Below, in pieces: positions 54,026-64,000 of a stretch of 64,000 nucleotides of DNA (within the stretch, counting starts at the first letter, position 1; the number at the start of each line of letters is the position of its first letter). The position numbers and the translations under genes were made by a program. A model generated the notes under the pieces. The model was not told where the DNA came from, made no database searches, and saw only the letters and a program-made list of their open reading frames with translations. Source of the stretch: Corynespora cassiicola (taxonomy: Eukaryota; Ascomycota; Dothideomycetes; Pleosporales; Corynesporascaceae); the NCBI GenBank assembly GCA_022059125.1, contig JAEUWY010000019.1, positions 62,001-126,000 of the forward strand, written 5' to 3'.

Positions 54026-55420
54026 TCACTTTGGAAGTTTTCCAGCCTCGCCGACCAGACCCCCGTACTTGAGCGTATTCAGCGTAGCAGCAAAATCAGA
54101 CTCGACCGGTGACACTGTCAGTATCATTGCCGATTGCCCTTTCTCAATCACCGAAAAATGACTCCTAAGCACCATCGTCAATGGCGAGGACCGGAACGGA
54201 ATGCGAGTTTGGTTCAAAGCTCTAGCCCGGATAACCTCCTTCAGAGCGAAAAGATCTGTATTGATCTGTCGACCCTGCCGCTGCTCCTGCAGGGTTTGTT
54301 TCGTTCTAGCGCTAGATTTGGCGATACCTTGATCAAAATACTCCGATCCGGCGAGGTCCACGAAGACGAATTTTCCTCCGAGGCAAGGGTGTCGGCTGGT
54401 GGAGAAGCATTTTGCGACTTCTCCTTCAGCGGATTCCAAACGGTCCTCGTATTCTTTCTTCTCAGCTTCCGCTTTATCAATAAGCTGCTGGTTTAGTGGT
54501 CGGTCTGGGTTCATGATATAGGTCCCTTCGGAGGTTTTGATTAGTGATTTATGGTGTTCGTTGATGTACACATCAGTAGCGCGCTTCCCGACAGGAACGA
54601 GCTCAGACTCGCGTTCTGTGACTGCGTCGCGTGCCATCAAAAGCTCTCTATTGACCACTTCGAGCTCGATGATAGCGTGTGTGCGGGAGCTCTCATCGTG
54701 TACCGATGAGGAGCCTGTCTCACGCATTTGCAGCCCAGCCAGGACTGTTTCCCTGAGTTGCTTGTATGACCAACATGGCATAGCGACGATTGGTTTGACC
54801 CGGACTTTTCCACCTTCCAACATCTCTGTTGTTCCTCGGACATGTGTTTTCCCGTCTGGCCCTTCACGGATGTGGCATTCGGTGCCATTGTTAAGGAGGT
54901 CGTACGCACACTTTCCCCGAACTTCGTAAAGGCGAATTGCGACGCCTAGTTCCTCCCTTTCCTTAGTGCTTCCAGCCTCATTTTGAATTTTATTCACGTT
55001 GAGATCTTCAATGGCTTGGAAAAGATCGCAAGCTGCCGATAGACATAGGCCAAGTTGCTCGCTCTCCTCGTAGTTGTAGCCAATGATGGTATGTGTCTTT
55101 CCGCTACCAGAATGTCCGTAGGCAAAGAAGTTGCAGGTAGCTCCGTCTAAAACTTGATTCAAAGTTGGTGCGACTGCTTTTTCGTAGACGTCTCTGTTGG
55201 CGGCCGCCTCTGGAAACACCTCTGCAAAAGACGCCCCGCTCTTCCAAGTACGAGCCCGATGAGGATTGCTTCCGGATAAGAGTGATATAGACTTTGTTGT
55301 TTCATGCTGGGTGACTGATTTATCGAATTCTGAGCCTGGAGTATCATTTGGGCTCAATGGTCTCCACCGAGCATAAACTTTGAAGGAAGAAGAAGGTTGC
55401 TGTTGGACAGCCATGATCAA
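54026..55420 (-). CDS. Short kinesin-like protein, motor domain only
   Basis: Single exon, 464 aa, almost entirely motor domain. P-loop G-H-S-G-S-G-K-T at 102-109 (usual G-Q-T-G-S-G-K-T), switch I D-E-S-S-R-T-H at 232-238, switch II D-L-A-G-S-E at 345-350, and I-P-F-R-S-S-P-L-T-M-V-L. About 105 residues lie between switch I and switch II, some 60 more than usual, including a charged helical A-E-K-K-E-Y-E-D-R-L-E-S-A-E stretch. There is no neck coiled coil, stalk or cargo domain. Core ATPase residues look intact, so it may bind microtubules and hydrolyse ATP, but transport would need a partner. Convergent with the dioxygenase (97 bp). The ATG at 55414 is an equal alternative. Confidence 0.83.
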   Translation of the reverse strand: MIMAVQQQPSSSFKVYARWRPLSPNDTPGSEFDKSVTQHETTKSISLLSGSNPHRARTWKSGASFAEVFPEAAANRDVYEKAVAPTLNQVLDGATCNFFAYGHSGSGKTHTIIGYNYEESEQLGLCLSAACDLFQAIEDLNVNKIQNEAGSTKEREELGVAIRLYEVRGKCAYDLLNNGTECHIREGPDGKTHVRGTTEMLEGGKVRVKPIVAMPCWSYKQLRETVLAGLQMRETGSSSVHDESSRTHAIIELEVVNRELLMARDAVTERESELVPVGKRATDVYINEHHKSLIKTSEGTYIMNPDRPLNQQLIDKAEAEKKEYEDRLESAEGEVAKCFSTSRHPCLGGKFVFVDLAGSEYFDQGIAKSSARTKQTLQEQRQGRQINTDLFALKEVIRARALNQTRIPFRSSPLTMVLRSHFSVIEKGQSAMILTVSPVESDFAATLNTLKYGGLVGEAGKLPK

Positions 55421-56678
55421 AGAGTGGACGGCCCGGGCGTTGTCGGACGGGAGGATGTATATGGCAGCAAGCTACAGAGGAGAGAGATCGTGCGATGGGG
55501 AACATACTTTTGTACCCCCCATGCATCGTCTCCTGTGTTTTTGTGCACCTAGTAACAGGCAACAGCTAATTGGAGTAGTAGCCTAACTCGGTTAGAGTTT
55601 TTCCGGTTCCGGCGACTTTCTGCGAGAAAAGGGCCGTTTCCATGGTGTGTGGACGCGAAGTGGAGCTGCTCAGTTCACGAGGTTCCTCTTCTCCTCCAAT
55701 CTCTAGATGATATCGAGATGGCAGCATTCTTTTGCGAATATGAAAACAGGTTGTGGGCGGTGGTAGGCAGCGCGACGATCTCGAAGACGCCTCCAGTAGC
55801 ATGCGGGGCGTGGAAGACTAGAAAAGCAAATACCCTCAACATCACAGAGGACCCAAGCCGCGTAGAAACCTTGAGGTCCCCGCATACGTGCATATCTTGC
55901 CAAAGACTATTGCGATCAACTACAATCTCTGCCTTGGTTCATTGCACTGGAAGCCTGACTTGGGACAAAATTTAGGGCTAGTCCGCCCAGTCTCACAACC
56001 AGGAATCGGGGCCTCGGTCAATCGGACCCGTTTGAATCACAGCTCATGAAGGCTTCCCCGTGCGTAAGCCGCAAAACGTAGACCAGATCGACCGATAGCG
56101 ATGCCTCTACGCAGTTTACCCCCCCCCACCCAAAAAAAAAGACCTTCGATCAACATCGTCTTGAGTCAAAAGTGCGAAGACAAATCGCGGCCGAAACACG
56201 ATTTGTACTACGCTATGCCTTGCCCATCAACTGCAAATGGTGAACCCCAGACGATACAGTATGTGTCAAAAACAGAGGAGATAGTAATAAGGGATGCAGG
56301 TACCTAGGTACTAGGAATGCGATTGGCGATTTACCTACCCAGGTAGTAAATGTAATGTGTCACGTGACATGGTCACGTACCTAGGTAATTGGACTGAATA
56401 GCATCATGTGATCATCAGCTTAGGCCAACTTACAAAAAAGGATGTAGTAGCAGTATAATTTTCTATTCGTATTGTTTTCAAAAGAGATATCAGTTTGAGT
56501 ATACTCTACATTTAGCTATTTCTGACAGAAAAGTTTTATGGTGGAATAGTAGAATGAAAAAACTAACCTGAGGTACCTAGGTATTTTCTGGGGGTTTGAC
56601 CTATCGCTCCATGACCCCAGGGGAATCATCTTTCTATATCACTCATACATCTGGCAATAGATAAATCTGTATGAATTT
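55421..56678. other. Intergenic with repeated TACCTAGGTA palindromes
   Basis: 1.26 kb without a supported gene. The perfect 10-bp palindrome TACCTAGGTA occurs at 56301-56310, 56378-56387 and 56574-56583, with a related TACCTACCCAGGTA near 56332. A CACGTGACATGGTCACGT stretch (56361-56378) contains E-box-like half sites. Short open frames at 55566-55905 are not convincing. Confidence 0.55.
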
Positions 56679-57695
56679 CTATTCCACCAACCTGCCCTCC
56701 GTGCTAGGCAACTCTATTTTGATTCTCTGGTGATCTATCTTCCCCTTCAACAAGTTCGCTGGTGCCTGCAACCTCGGGTAGTACCCCGGTGCACGCTCCG
56801 TTGCCCATTTATGGAAAGGATCCCACTTCAAACACTGCCTCTTCGCCCCGGATTTCAAACGGGGAATGGGATCTCTGTCCGGGTAGTAGCCAAATGTGTA
56901 CAAGGCCGTGTCAGGGTTACACATGAGATCACGGACCACGACGCCCAAGCAATGCCCTGAGGATGTTAACATGCTGCGAAGCGCGTTCTGTGGCTCCATT
57001 TGGATACTTACGTGCATGAACAATCTCCACGCTCCGTGCCTCGGATGTACGATTCGGAAAGTACGTCTCTTCGTGGAGGTGCCAGTATATCCTTCGCTAC
57101 ATCTTGTCAAGCCTATAGAGATTTATCGAGTCTCGAGTTTACGTACCATGCAGTGAAGCCCATGATAGACTCCAATAGTCCCCAGGTAACCATCCATGTC
57201 CAGAAGCTTGACTGTGTCGTCGGGCTCTTCGTTGGAGGATTTGACCTCTTCGTCCATCGCAGAAAAATAAATTGCTGACAAAAAGAGATCAGTAGTGGGT
57301 CTACAGGGAGTTATGGTGCTACTTACGCCGAACCAAGTCATCCCATGCTTTGTCAACTACTGAAGAAGGTGCGTCGGAGTATATAACATGCTTGTCAGGG
57401 TTTGCTTGCTCCTCTTCGTAATCTATCAGATGGCCGGCGGGCGCTGAGGGACACTCAATAATTGTCGAAAAGCTGAATTTTGAGACTTACAATAAGGATC
57501 TGGGCCAGCCTTTCTTGATAAGCTCTGGAATATGGCCACCGCTGTCGCAAGAATCGCATAGATAGACAGTAGTATCGTAAACTTGTGTCTGGAGAGTTTT
57601 CGAAGGTATGCCGGCGTATGTGCTGCCTTTCTTGTCGGAATATCTGCCTCCTCGTCCTCGAGAAGTGGAAGACTTTGATCCATCTCCTTCGACAT
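56679..57695 (-). CDS. UstYa-family (DUF3328) oxidative tailoring protein
   Basis: Five exons: 57695-57491, 57422-57327, 57274-57147, 57096-57012, 56956-56679 (263 aa; introns 50-68 nt). A cytoplasmic acidic start is followed by one membrane helix (F-T-I-L-L-S-I-Y-A-I-L-A-T-A-V-A-I-F) and a lumenal domain with V-D-K-A-W-D-D-L. Both family motifs are present only after splicing: H-G-L-H-C (exon 3) and H-A-R-H-C (joined exons 4/5), then D-L-M-C-N-P-D-T-A-L-Y-T-F. UstYa proteins are copper-type oxidases/cyclases that modify ribosomal peptides (ustiloxin, cyclochlorotine) and some other metabolites. No precursor peptide gene with repeats was found nearby, so the partner is unknown. Confidence 0.85.
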
Positions 57696-58318
57696 CTTGA
57701 GGCAAATTTACGTCCGCAGAGGACGACGAGTCTCGCAATCTCACCCCGCAGCAAATGGGAACCCAATGGTATAATGGTCAGTGGCAATCCGAACATGGTC
57801 TTATATTGCGACCAGGGTATGGCTGACCTGCGGTTGAACTAATAGCTTCAGCTCGATAAGCGCCACCTAGCGCTCAGCTCATGCGCCTGTCTTTGTAGCT
57901 CGCATCCTTCCGCTGGGGAATATTTCCCGACAGCCACGGACGTAACGGCCCGAACGTTCGATTAGGCATGAGTTGCATCTGATACTTAATTTTAATGGAG
58001 CGATGAATGCGTGCCTTTTCACGTCATTGGGTACGTGTCTCGGGGGAAGATAGGTGATTTGTCCAGATATAGATGTCCCGAAGCACGTCAGTGCCCTTCA
58101 TCACTTCAACCGGTTACACCAAGTCGTAGTGCACTATGACTATATATCATCACATAATGCACTAGGACAAGTAAGGGCGGTGCATTTGCCTTGTTTCGCC
58201 TTCTAGTCGCTTTCTTAAACCTCTCGTTTAATTTCATCTTTGCTCTCCGCTTCCCGCATCCACGCACAGACTTTCGGTATATCTCTTCCTTTACAAAACC
58301 ACCGGATCACATAAAAGA
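57696..58318. other. Divergent intergenic promoter
   Basis: 623 bp between the UstYa-family gene (minus) and a small secreted protein gene (plus). CT-rich leader (about 58200-58260) before the latter; no gene seen. Confidence 0.5.
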
Positions 58319-58588
58319 ATGCGTTTCATCGGTACTTTTATCGCTCTATTTCTTTTTTGGGGGGTTCTAGCAAGGCCAGTAAAAGGTAGGTGCTATTTCC
58401 CAGCGATGGAGTGGTGGTGCTAACTTGACATATTAGATACCGAAATTGACTCCACTGGAGAGCTTCACTTCACAGAGGATCCATCCAAGTCTGAGGCGGA
58501 ACCCGATGATGCACAACTGTTTTTTCTCTGGGACCCCGAGCCAGATCCAGCGGAACCATCTGCGGGAGCTGCATCTCAGTCCTATTGA
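58319..58588 (+). CDS. Small acidic secreted peptide
   Basis: Exons 58319-58385 and 58437-58588 (72 aa; 51-nt intron with GCTAAC branch and TAG acceptor). Signal peptide M-R-F-I-G-T-F-I-A-L-F-L-F-W-G-V-L-A, then a mature chain of about 50 residues rich in Asp, Glu, Pro and Ser with no cysteine (W-D-P-E-P-D-P-A-E-P-S). It resembles no family I know. It is a divergent neighbour of the UstYa-family gene, and an acidic secreted peptide there could in principle be a substrate precursor, but it lacks the repeated core units and Kex2 K-R sites of known ustiloxin-type precursors. Confidence 0.55.
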
Positions 58589-58689
58589 TTGAAGGGGATT
58601 CGGTCGAGTAATAGGTATACCTTCAGCAGATATCAATTGGAATCAATTCTGAACAGAATCTTCTGTCTGGGGATCTGCGTGAAGTTCCT

Positions 58690-59441
58690 CTAATCTAGAG
58701 ACTGCGACACTTTCTTATCCCGTGCCATGAACCAAATATGGTATTTAGGCTTGTCGGCAAATTGTTCAGGAACGTCCAAATCTCTTTCTGTGAGAGTCTT
58801 GAACCCGTGCTTCTCATATAGTCCTTTACCTTCAGGTGAAGCCACCAGTGTAGTCTGATCATGTCAGCGTTTGATCAATCAGCTGTCTAGCAAACTTACA
58901 GCGGCCCCAACGCTATCTGCGAGCCTAAGCCCCGACTCTAAGAGTGCTCCACCTGCACCTCGTCTCTGATACTCAGGTTTAATTGCCATGATACTTAATC
59001 CTACAATCTTTAACCAGAGTACTTGGCACAGTCAGATTACTTACTCATACATGGCAGGTCATTCCTTTCCCAAAATGCATGCTCATCTTCTCCAAGGGAG
59101 TTATAGAGAGCTTGAGCATACTCTTTCTCTGCCTCCGTCTCCCATGTCCCTGGAGGTCCGTCAAGCCCAAACTTTTTAGGCTTCGCATCTTGATGCAAAC
59201 CCCACATTGCACCACCAACGATCTGACCGGTAGCTGAATCGAAAACCTTTTCCCATTTCACATCCGATACCAAGTTTTTGATAAAAAGAAATCTTTGAAT
59301 TGTCATTTGCTCCCCATCTTCCGTCAGCCCTCGGGGAAAAACAGCGTTGATGTACTCGTTTTTGCCTCCGTAGGCCTTGAACATGATGCGAGTGATCTCG
59401 CGCACATCATCGTCCGACGCGGTAGCGACCACGAAAGTCAT
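58690..59441 (-). CDS. GNAT-family N-acetyltransferase
   Basis: Exons 59441-59045, 59000-58900, 58854-58690 (220 aa; introns 44 and 45 nt). The acetyl-CoA loop P-E-Y-Q-R-R-G-A-G-G-A-L-L is in exon 2, preceded by M-A-I-K (strand beta 4) and followed by T-T-L-V-A-S-P-E-G-K-G-L-Y-E-K-H-G-F, the C-terminal half of the fold. Acceptor substrate is unknown; the fungal members are small cytosolic enzymes often duplicated. Convergent with the small peptide gene (101 bp). Confidence 0.83.
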
Positions 59442-59867
59442 GACAGCTGAAGTTTAAGATATTTTAAATTTTCCAATGTTATAAGGTCAGATATGAAGCA
59501 ACTCGTCGTCGTCTTGCAATGTTGCGCAGCAGATGGTCTTGTGCTAGCGTGCGGCGTAAACCCTTGCATCGTATCTTGTGTCACTTTCCTTTTTAAGACC
59601 CTTGCAATCAGCTTCTAGTTCGGAGTACGTCTATGCGCTTCGGAGACCGAGGGATGCAGGTCAAGGTTCAGGCCTTTTGTTGAAGCCATTGATGATCGCT
59701 GCGGGACGATTCGATAATAGGCTAAACCCATGATACGGGACCGAACGCGGTACTAAGAATGCATGTTCTCGATTAAGCACGCCCAGAAACCTTCCAACTG
59801 CTTCGCTGCAACTGCATGTCGCATTGCGTTTTTCGACCAAAATGGAAAATGCCCCCTTGCCACCAAT
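59442..59867. other. Intergenic, no gene seen
   Basis: 426 bp between the GNAT start and the 3' end of the rhodopsin-like gene. Nothing recognised. Confidence 0.5.
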
Positions 59868-61065
59868 CTATCGCGATTCCCTAGAGCTTGATTGCTGGCT
59901 GCGCTTGGAGCTGCTGACCTGGAAGCTCCTGGTCTCGAGTATATGAATAGGATTTGAGTTTGTCTTATCGGAACTGGTCGGATGATCAACTCCAACGCTC
60001 AGCCGTACCGTGCCAGTCGACCATCCTGGTTGTAGGTGCTGCATTACCGGCTTCATAAACGGTATGGATGTGGCCATGATGGTGGTAGTCACTACCAGGA
60101 TAGACGATATGGCGATGTCCACATTTACTGAAGTCGCATCCACATGTTCTGCATTGACTGTGCGAAAAACATAGCGAATTTTGAATGCGACGGGAACAAT
60201 AATTCTAACCCTGTTTCAGCAAGTGGCAGTTGAGCATCGGTGTGGTGGCTTACAGCATTCGCATCGCGAATAGTAGGAAGAGCAGATATTTGGTGCGTGA
60301 CATTTGAAGAATACCCACAATATGGCACAGAAGACCGAATATACTCATATTGATAAAGACACTGATCAGATCGGTGGTTGTCCAAAACGTGGCCTGGTCA
60401 AAACACTTGCCCTCGACGCTTTTCCAGGTCGCCGGTATCGCGCACTGAAAAGTGGTCGCCAACGTCGATGCACTACAAGATCAGCACTTCAAGAATGCTC
60501 CTATGGTGAAAATACTTACATGAACCACAAGATATTGAGACTCATCACTCCGTAGAGTAATCTGAGGGCGGGCCGATTGGGCTCAAGCATCAGTCCAAAG
60601 ACAATACCGGCCGCATTCGCTGTACATATTGCACCGAGGTACAGAAAATGAGAAGCGTAATCAAGCTAAGACTAGTCAGTTACACTGATCGCGTTATTCC
60701 AAGGCATATAGTTACCTTTTCGTACCGTTCAAGGGCCGACTTTTCGACATTCTCTACATGTTTGCCCAGCCCAGCATTGACTTGCTGGGAGATGATCACA
60801 CTGTACACTGCCATCAACATCTACATAAATCTATCAGTAACATTATCTGTCCTTAAAGAGAATATGATAGACTTACCAGAGAGGCCACCAAGAGATAATC
60901 GTCGAACTGAAGATTAGAGAGACGCAGCTCACGCCCACGTCGGCCCAATTTCGTCCATACTTTCGCGACTATGCACAGTGTGCAAAGAATGAAGCACAAC
61001 CAAACCGCAATGTCGACAGCGGGCCCACGGTGGTCGCTTGTTATTGTATTTCCTGGAGACCCCAT
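59868..61065 (-). CDS. Rhodopsin-like (SAT4-type) seven-helix membrane protein
   Basis: Five exons: 61065-60877, 60820-60716, 60665-60520, 60472-60254, 60210-59868 (333 aa; introns 43-56 nt). Landmarks of the fungal rhodopsin-domain family: a first helix, R-L-S-N-L-Q-F-D-D-Y-L-L-V, A-L-E-R-Y-E-K|L-D-Y-A-S-H-F-L-Y-L-G, a helix with F-Q-C-A-I-P-A-T-W, K-C-F-D-Q-A-T-F-W-T-T-T-D-L, V-R-I-I-V-P-V-A, and a final helix before a serine-rich tail. This is the PTH11-related group without retinal-binding lysine evidence; function is unknown, with proposals ranging from sensing to transport. Divergent from the permease gene. Confidence 0.83.
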
Positions 61066-61684
61066 TGTGTCTAGGAGACAAAATAATGATGTAGACTTGA
61101 AATGCAAATATTAAAAACCCTGAGCCAGTGTCGCTTTCAAAAGAATTGCTTGTATCGGGTGGCGCTGCGCTCGCAAAGCTGACACGACGTATGCCCGGCT
61201 GCTACCGCTCCCGGTGAAGCCGTAAACCGAAAATACGTTAGGCGAGCACTTCTCTGATATGCATCCAGGACAAAAGGGCGTCCAATATCCAGCCCGACAT
61301 TAAATACGACGGGTGCGGCCACGGGAGACAACAAGAGGGCCAATCGTCGTTCGCGGAGCCCGATTGGTGTTGGATAGGACCGGGGTTACGATAAGTTCCA
61401 CACAGTCGGGACTTTTCTGGCCCCACTCAGCGCTAAGATGTTCAGTCTCACATTTTTGCAACTGCCAGGATCGGCGTTGGAGTCAACTGATGCGGTCGTA
61501 TTCGCCGACATGTCTGGATAGCCATACGGCGGGCATGCAAGCTGATTGCTAGTCACCTTTGATATGCCAGAACTGCTCCCGAGATGCAGACTGAGCCATT
61601 TAGATTGTGACTTCCATTCCATTTGACTGGAATTTTGGTCGTACATTCCCTCGAGACAGGTCCACGGCACAGCACTGTCCCAGC
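61066..61684. promoter_or_regulatory. Divergent promoter, rhodopsin-like / permease
   Basis: 619 bp between two starts. Open frames on both strands here are not protein-like. No distinct motif was picked out. Confidence 0.45.
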
Positions 61685-63743
61685 ATGAGGGATATGGAGA
61701 TGCATGACGTCGATCTTCGAGATCAAATCTCTTCGTTGAGGTCGATTGACAACATAGCTTATTCGGCGAGCAAATCATCCTCCAGCATTGGGAATGACGA
61801 GCAGACTCTGGCGAGATTTGGAAAGAGGCAACAATTCAAAGTGAGATGACCAGAGACCTGTTGTTTCATCACATTAACCAATCCAGCGCAATTTCAACCT
61901 CTTGACTGTTGTGGCATTTTGTAGTACTATCAGTAAGTCAAAAAGACTGAATTGAATATTCCATTAATATCAGTTCTAACAAAAATAGTGAACTGCTGGG
62001 CTGGAATGTTGACGTATGTTTCTTTCCATGAACTACATTCACCTACATACTAATGCAGCGAAGCGGTCTTCAAGCAGTACTGTTCAATGGTGGCCCAACA
62101 GGCTTTCTAATATCATTTCCAATCGTATTCGCTGGGGTACTTATGCAAACACTAGTTGTGGCGGAGCTAGCTTCCATGTAGGGTCTACATTTGCACCAAA
62201 GTATCCTGACCTCTCCTAACCACGAGACAGGATTCCGCTGTCGGGAGGCCAATACAATTGGGTCGCGATACTGGCCCCAGCACGCTTCTCGAACTTTCTC
62301 TCGTACTTCACTGGATGGATGATCACGATCGCCTGGCAAGCAGGAGCTGCCGGAGTTGTTTTTCTAGCATCGAACCTCATCCTTGCCCTGGCAAATGCGA
62401 CACACCCAGAATATCAGATAAAGTCCTGGCACGTAACTCTTACATTCTTCGCTGTCATCGCTCTCGCAGTGTTTGTCACCACCGTCCTGGGGCGCATCCT
62501 ACCCACCCTCGAGTCTGCCGCTTTCGTGATCTTTGTTATGGGCTTTTTTGTTCTCCTCATTGTTTTGTCGTATTTGGCGCCCAAAACCGATGCCGTCCAA
62601 GTGTTCGGGGTGTATTTCAATGGAGGAGGATGGAACAACAATGTTGAGGCTGTCTTTGTTGGCGCAATACCAATTATGTTCGGTTTCAATGGCTCCGATG
62701 CTGGCGTTCATATCGGTATGTCTAAAAAATTTGAAATTTTGATGGGATATTGCTGACCTGTGTAGCCGAGGAGGTTCGAAACGCATCGAAAGTCGTTCCA
62801 AGAGCAACTATTCTATCCGTGATCCTCTATTTTATCATGGGATATTCGATGGCGATCTTGATATTGTTTTGCTTCACACTTGAAGAAGTGCTGACGTCCA
62901 GTTATTCGATTCCAGTGCTGGAAGTCTTCCAGAAAGTAACAAAGTCCAACGGTGGTACCGCAGCTCTGGTGAGTGACTCTTCTTACTTTATGCGAGGTGC
63001 TAATTTGAATACATCAGACATCTCTCATCATTATGATGCTGATTTTCGGTGTAATTGGGTCAATGACCACCGCTTCGCGTATGCTGTGGGCTTTTGCGCG
63101 GGAAGATGGTGTTCCAGGATCTCAATACATTGCAAGAGTGAGTGACTTGAGTGCCTCGTATAGTATAACTACTGTGTTTCTAGAAACTTACATTAGTAAA
63201 TAGATTGAGCGTCACTCAAGTTTACCGCTGTACTCGATTGGCACGACCGCTATCATCTCGATGCTCTTGGCACTCATTGGCCTTGGTTCGTCAGCCGCAT
63301 TCAGCGCCTTGACTGGCCTGACAGTTGCCGCTTTTTACACTGGTTTTCTGGCTTCAGCAATCTTAATGTTGTATCGCCATTTCACCGTTACGAATATGCC
63401 ATGGGGACCTTTCCAGCTTGGCGTTTTCCGAGTGCCCATTGCGGTCCTTTCTATCATATACAGTTTTGTTGCAATAACTTTCTGCTTTTGGCCGCCAGTA
63501 TCTGCAGTTACTATAGAAAGCTTCAATTGGTCATTGGTAGTATTCGTTGGAGCTATCATAATATCTTTTGGCTGGTGGGCAGTAAGCGCAAGGAAGACTT
63601 ACGAAGGACCCAGAATGGAAATATCGAGCCAGGAATGGCTCGAACTGTTCACCAGGACAGAGATACACCATGCAGAACAAAGTCACAGGTCCAAGGGAAC
63701 GAATAAGGGTGGAGTCAGTACTGAATATTTATCCCAACAATAA
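61685..63743 (+). CDS. Amino-acid/choline permease, APC family
   Basis: Eight exons: 61685-61840, 61887-61932, 61989-62013, 62064-62177, 62231-62715, 62766-62968, 63018-63137, 63204-63743 (562 aa; all introns 46-66 nt and in frame). The short charged N-terminus ends L-A-R-F-G-K-R-Q-Q-F-K|R-N-F, a GABA/choline-permease signature, followed by N-G-G-P-T-G-F, A-E-L-A-S-M|I-P-L-S-G-G-Q-Y-N-W-V, S-D-A-G-V-H-I|A-E-E-V-R-N-A-S-K-V-V-P, A-F-A-R-E-D-G-V-P and about 12 helices. The E-E-V-x-N-A-x-x-x-V-P block is the family's internal gate region. Proton-coupled uptake of an amino acid, GABA or choline at the plasma membrane is expected. One 25-nt exon lies in the first third. Confidence 0.9.
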
Positions 63744-64000
63744 CGTTTCCACCCAATTAACCTCACAAATTTCTTAAAAGAATTCTCCAAATTTAGTATA
63801 GCATTCTTTATCTGAAAATTTTACGAGCCTCATGGTCTTCTACTCCGTCTTACCTTCCACGTGGCCAGATAACGGGGCAGTGACGTTGCCAAAATCTGCT
63901 TAGAATCGAAAATCAAGCCGATCAGTTCCAGATTCGATATTTTCTTTCTTCCTTTGGGGATTTGCAATTCGTTCAACCTAATCAATACAAAAGTGGCCGC
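63744..64000. other. 3' flank of the permease gene
   Basis: 257 bp to the window edge. AT-rich, likely the 3' UTR and terminator; nothing else seen. Confidence 0.4.

Noticed and set aside
1..64000. tRNA, rRNA, CRISPR or telomeric repeats
   Set aside because: I looked for B-box-like GGTTCRA patterns, regularly spaced repeats and TTAGGG runs. The few GGTTCAAAT matches lack a matching acceptor stem, and no array or telomere repeat was seen. A covariance-model scan would be decisive.

Overview
The window is a piece of nuclear genome from a filamentous ascomycete (Pezizomycotina). The evidence is short (about 46-80 nt) GT-AG introns with internal branch sites, fungus-restricted families (DUF6536, DUF3632, DUF3433, UstYa/DUF3328, Zn2Cys6 factors, rhodopsin-like SAT4-type membrane proteins, NmrA-like, CorA-like), small secreted cysteine-rich proteins, and an AT-rich block that looks like repeat-induced point mutation (RIP). 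Class is not resolved. No tRNA, rRNA or CRISPR array was recognised.

Layout. 1-3.08 kb: AT-rich transposon graveyard with a Tc1/mariner transposase relic, a direct repeat and a roughly 1-kb element with long inverted arms ending in tandem 17-mers. 3.3-5.7 kb: DUF6536 membrane protein. 5.8-8.2 kb: remains of a polyketide locus (alpha/beta hydrolase relic and the 3' end of a highly reducing PKS whose carrier-protein serine is lost). 8.9-9.5 kb: secreted RNase T1/F1-like protein. 11.1-12.2 kb: DUF3632. 12.6-14.7 kb: two decayed genes (APH-type phosphotransferase, phenolic acid decarboxylase). 15.7-23.1 kb: Baeyer-Villiger monooxygenase, Zn2Cys6 regulator and two short-chain dehydrogenases, a possible catabolic or tailoring group. 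23.7-28.4 kb: small secreted protein, NmrA-like protein, frameshifted CorA-like gene. 28.8-36.8 kb: a conserved core block (cyclase, Gyp1-type RabGAP, Hrp1-type RNA-binding protein with a 1.3-kb intron). 38-40.7 kb: DUF3433 protein and a second small secreted protein.

40.8-53.9 kb holds a C2H2 regulator, an alpha/beta hydrolase, a flavin monooxygenase, a short-chain dehydrogenase, an MFS transporter and a carotenoid-cleavage-type dioxygenase. Three intergenic regions in this block carry GACCCACCC/GGGTGGGT motifs, so it may be one co-regulated pathway for cleaving and oxidising an alkene or aromatic substrate. 54-64 kb: a motor-only kinesin, a UstYa-family protein, a third small secreted protein, a GNAT acetyltransferase, a rhodopsin-like membrane protein and an eight-exon amino-acid permease.

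Most multi-exon models were built by hand from splice sites and checked by requiring an open frame and a total length divisible by three. Exceptions (5' end of the Gyp1 gene, the DUF3433 gene, the pseudogenes) are stated in the entries.
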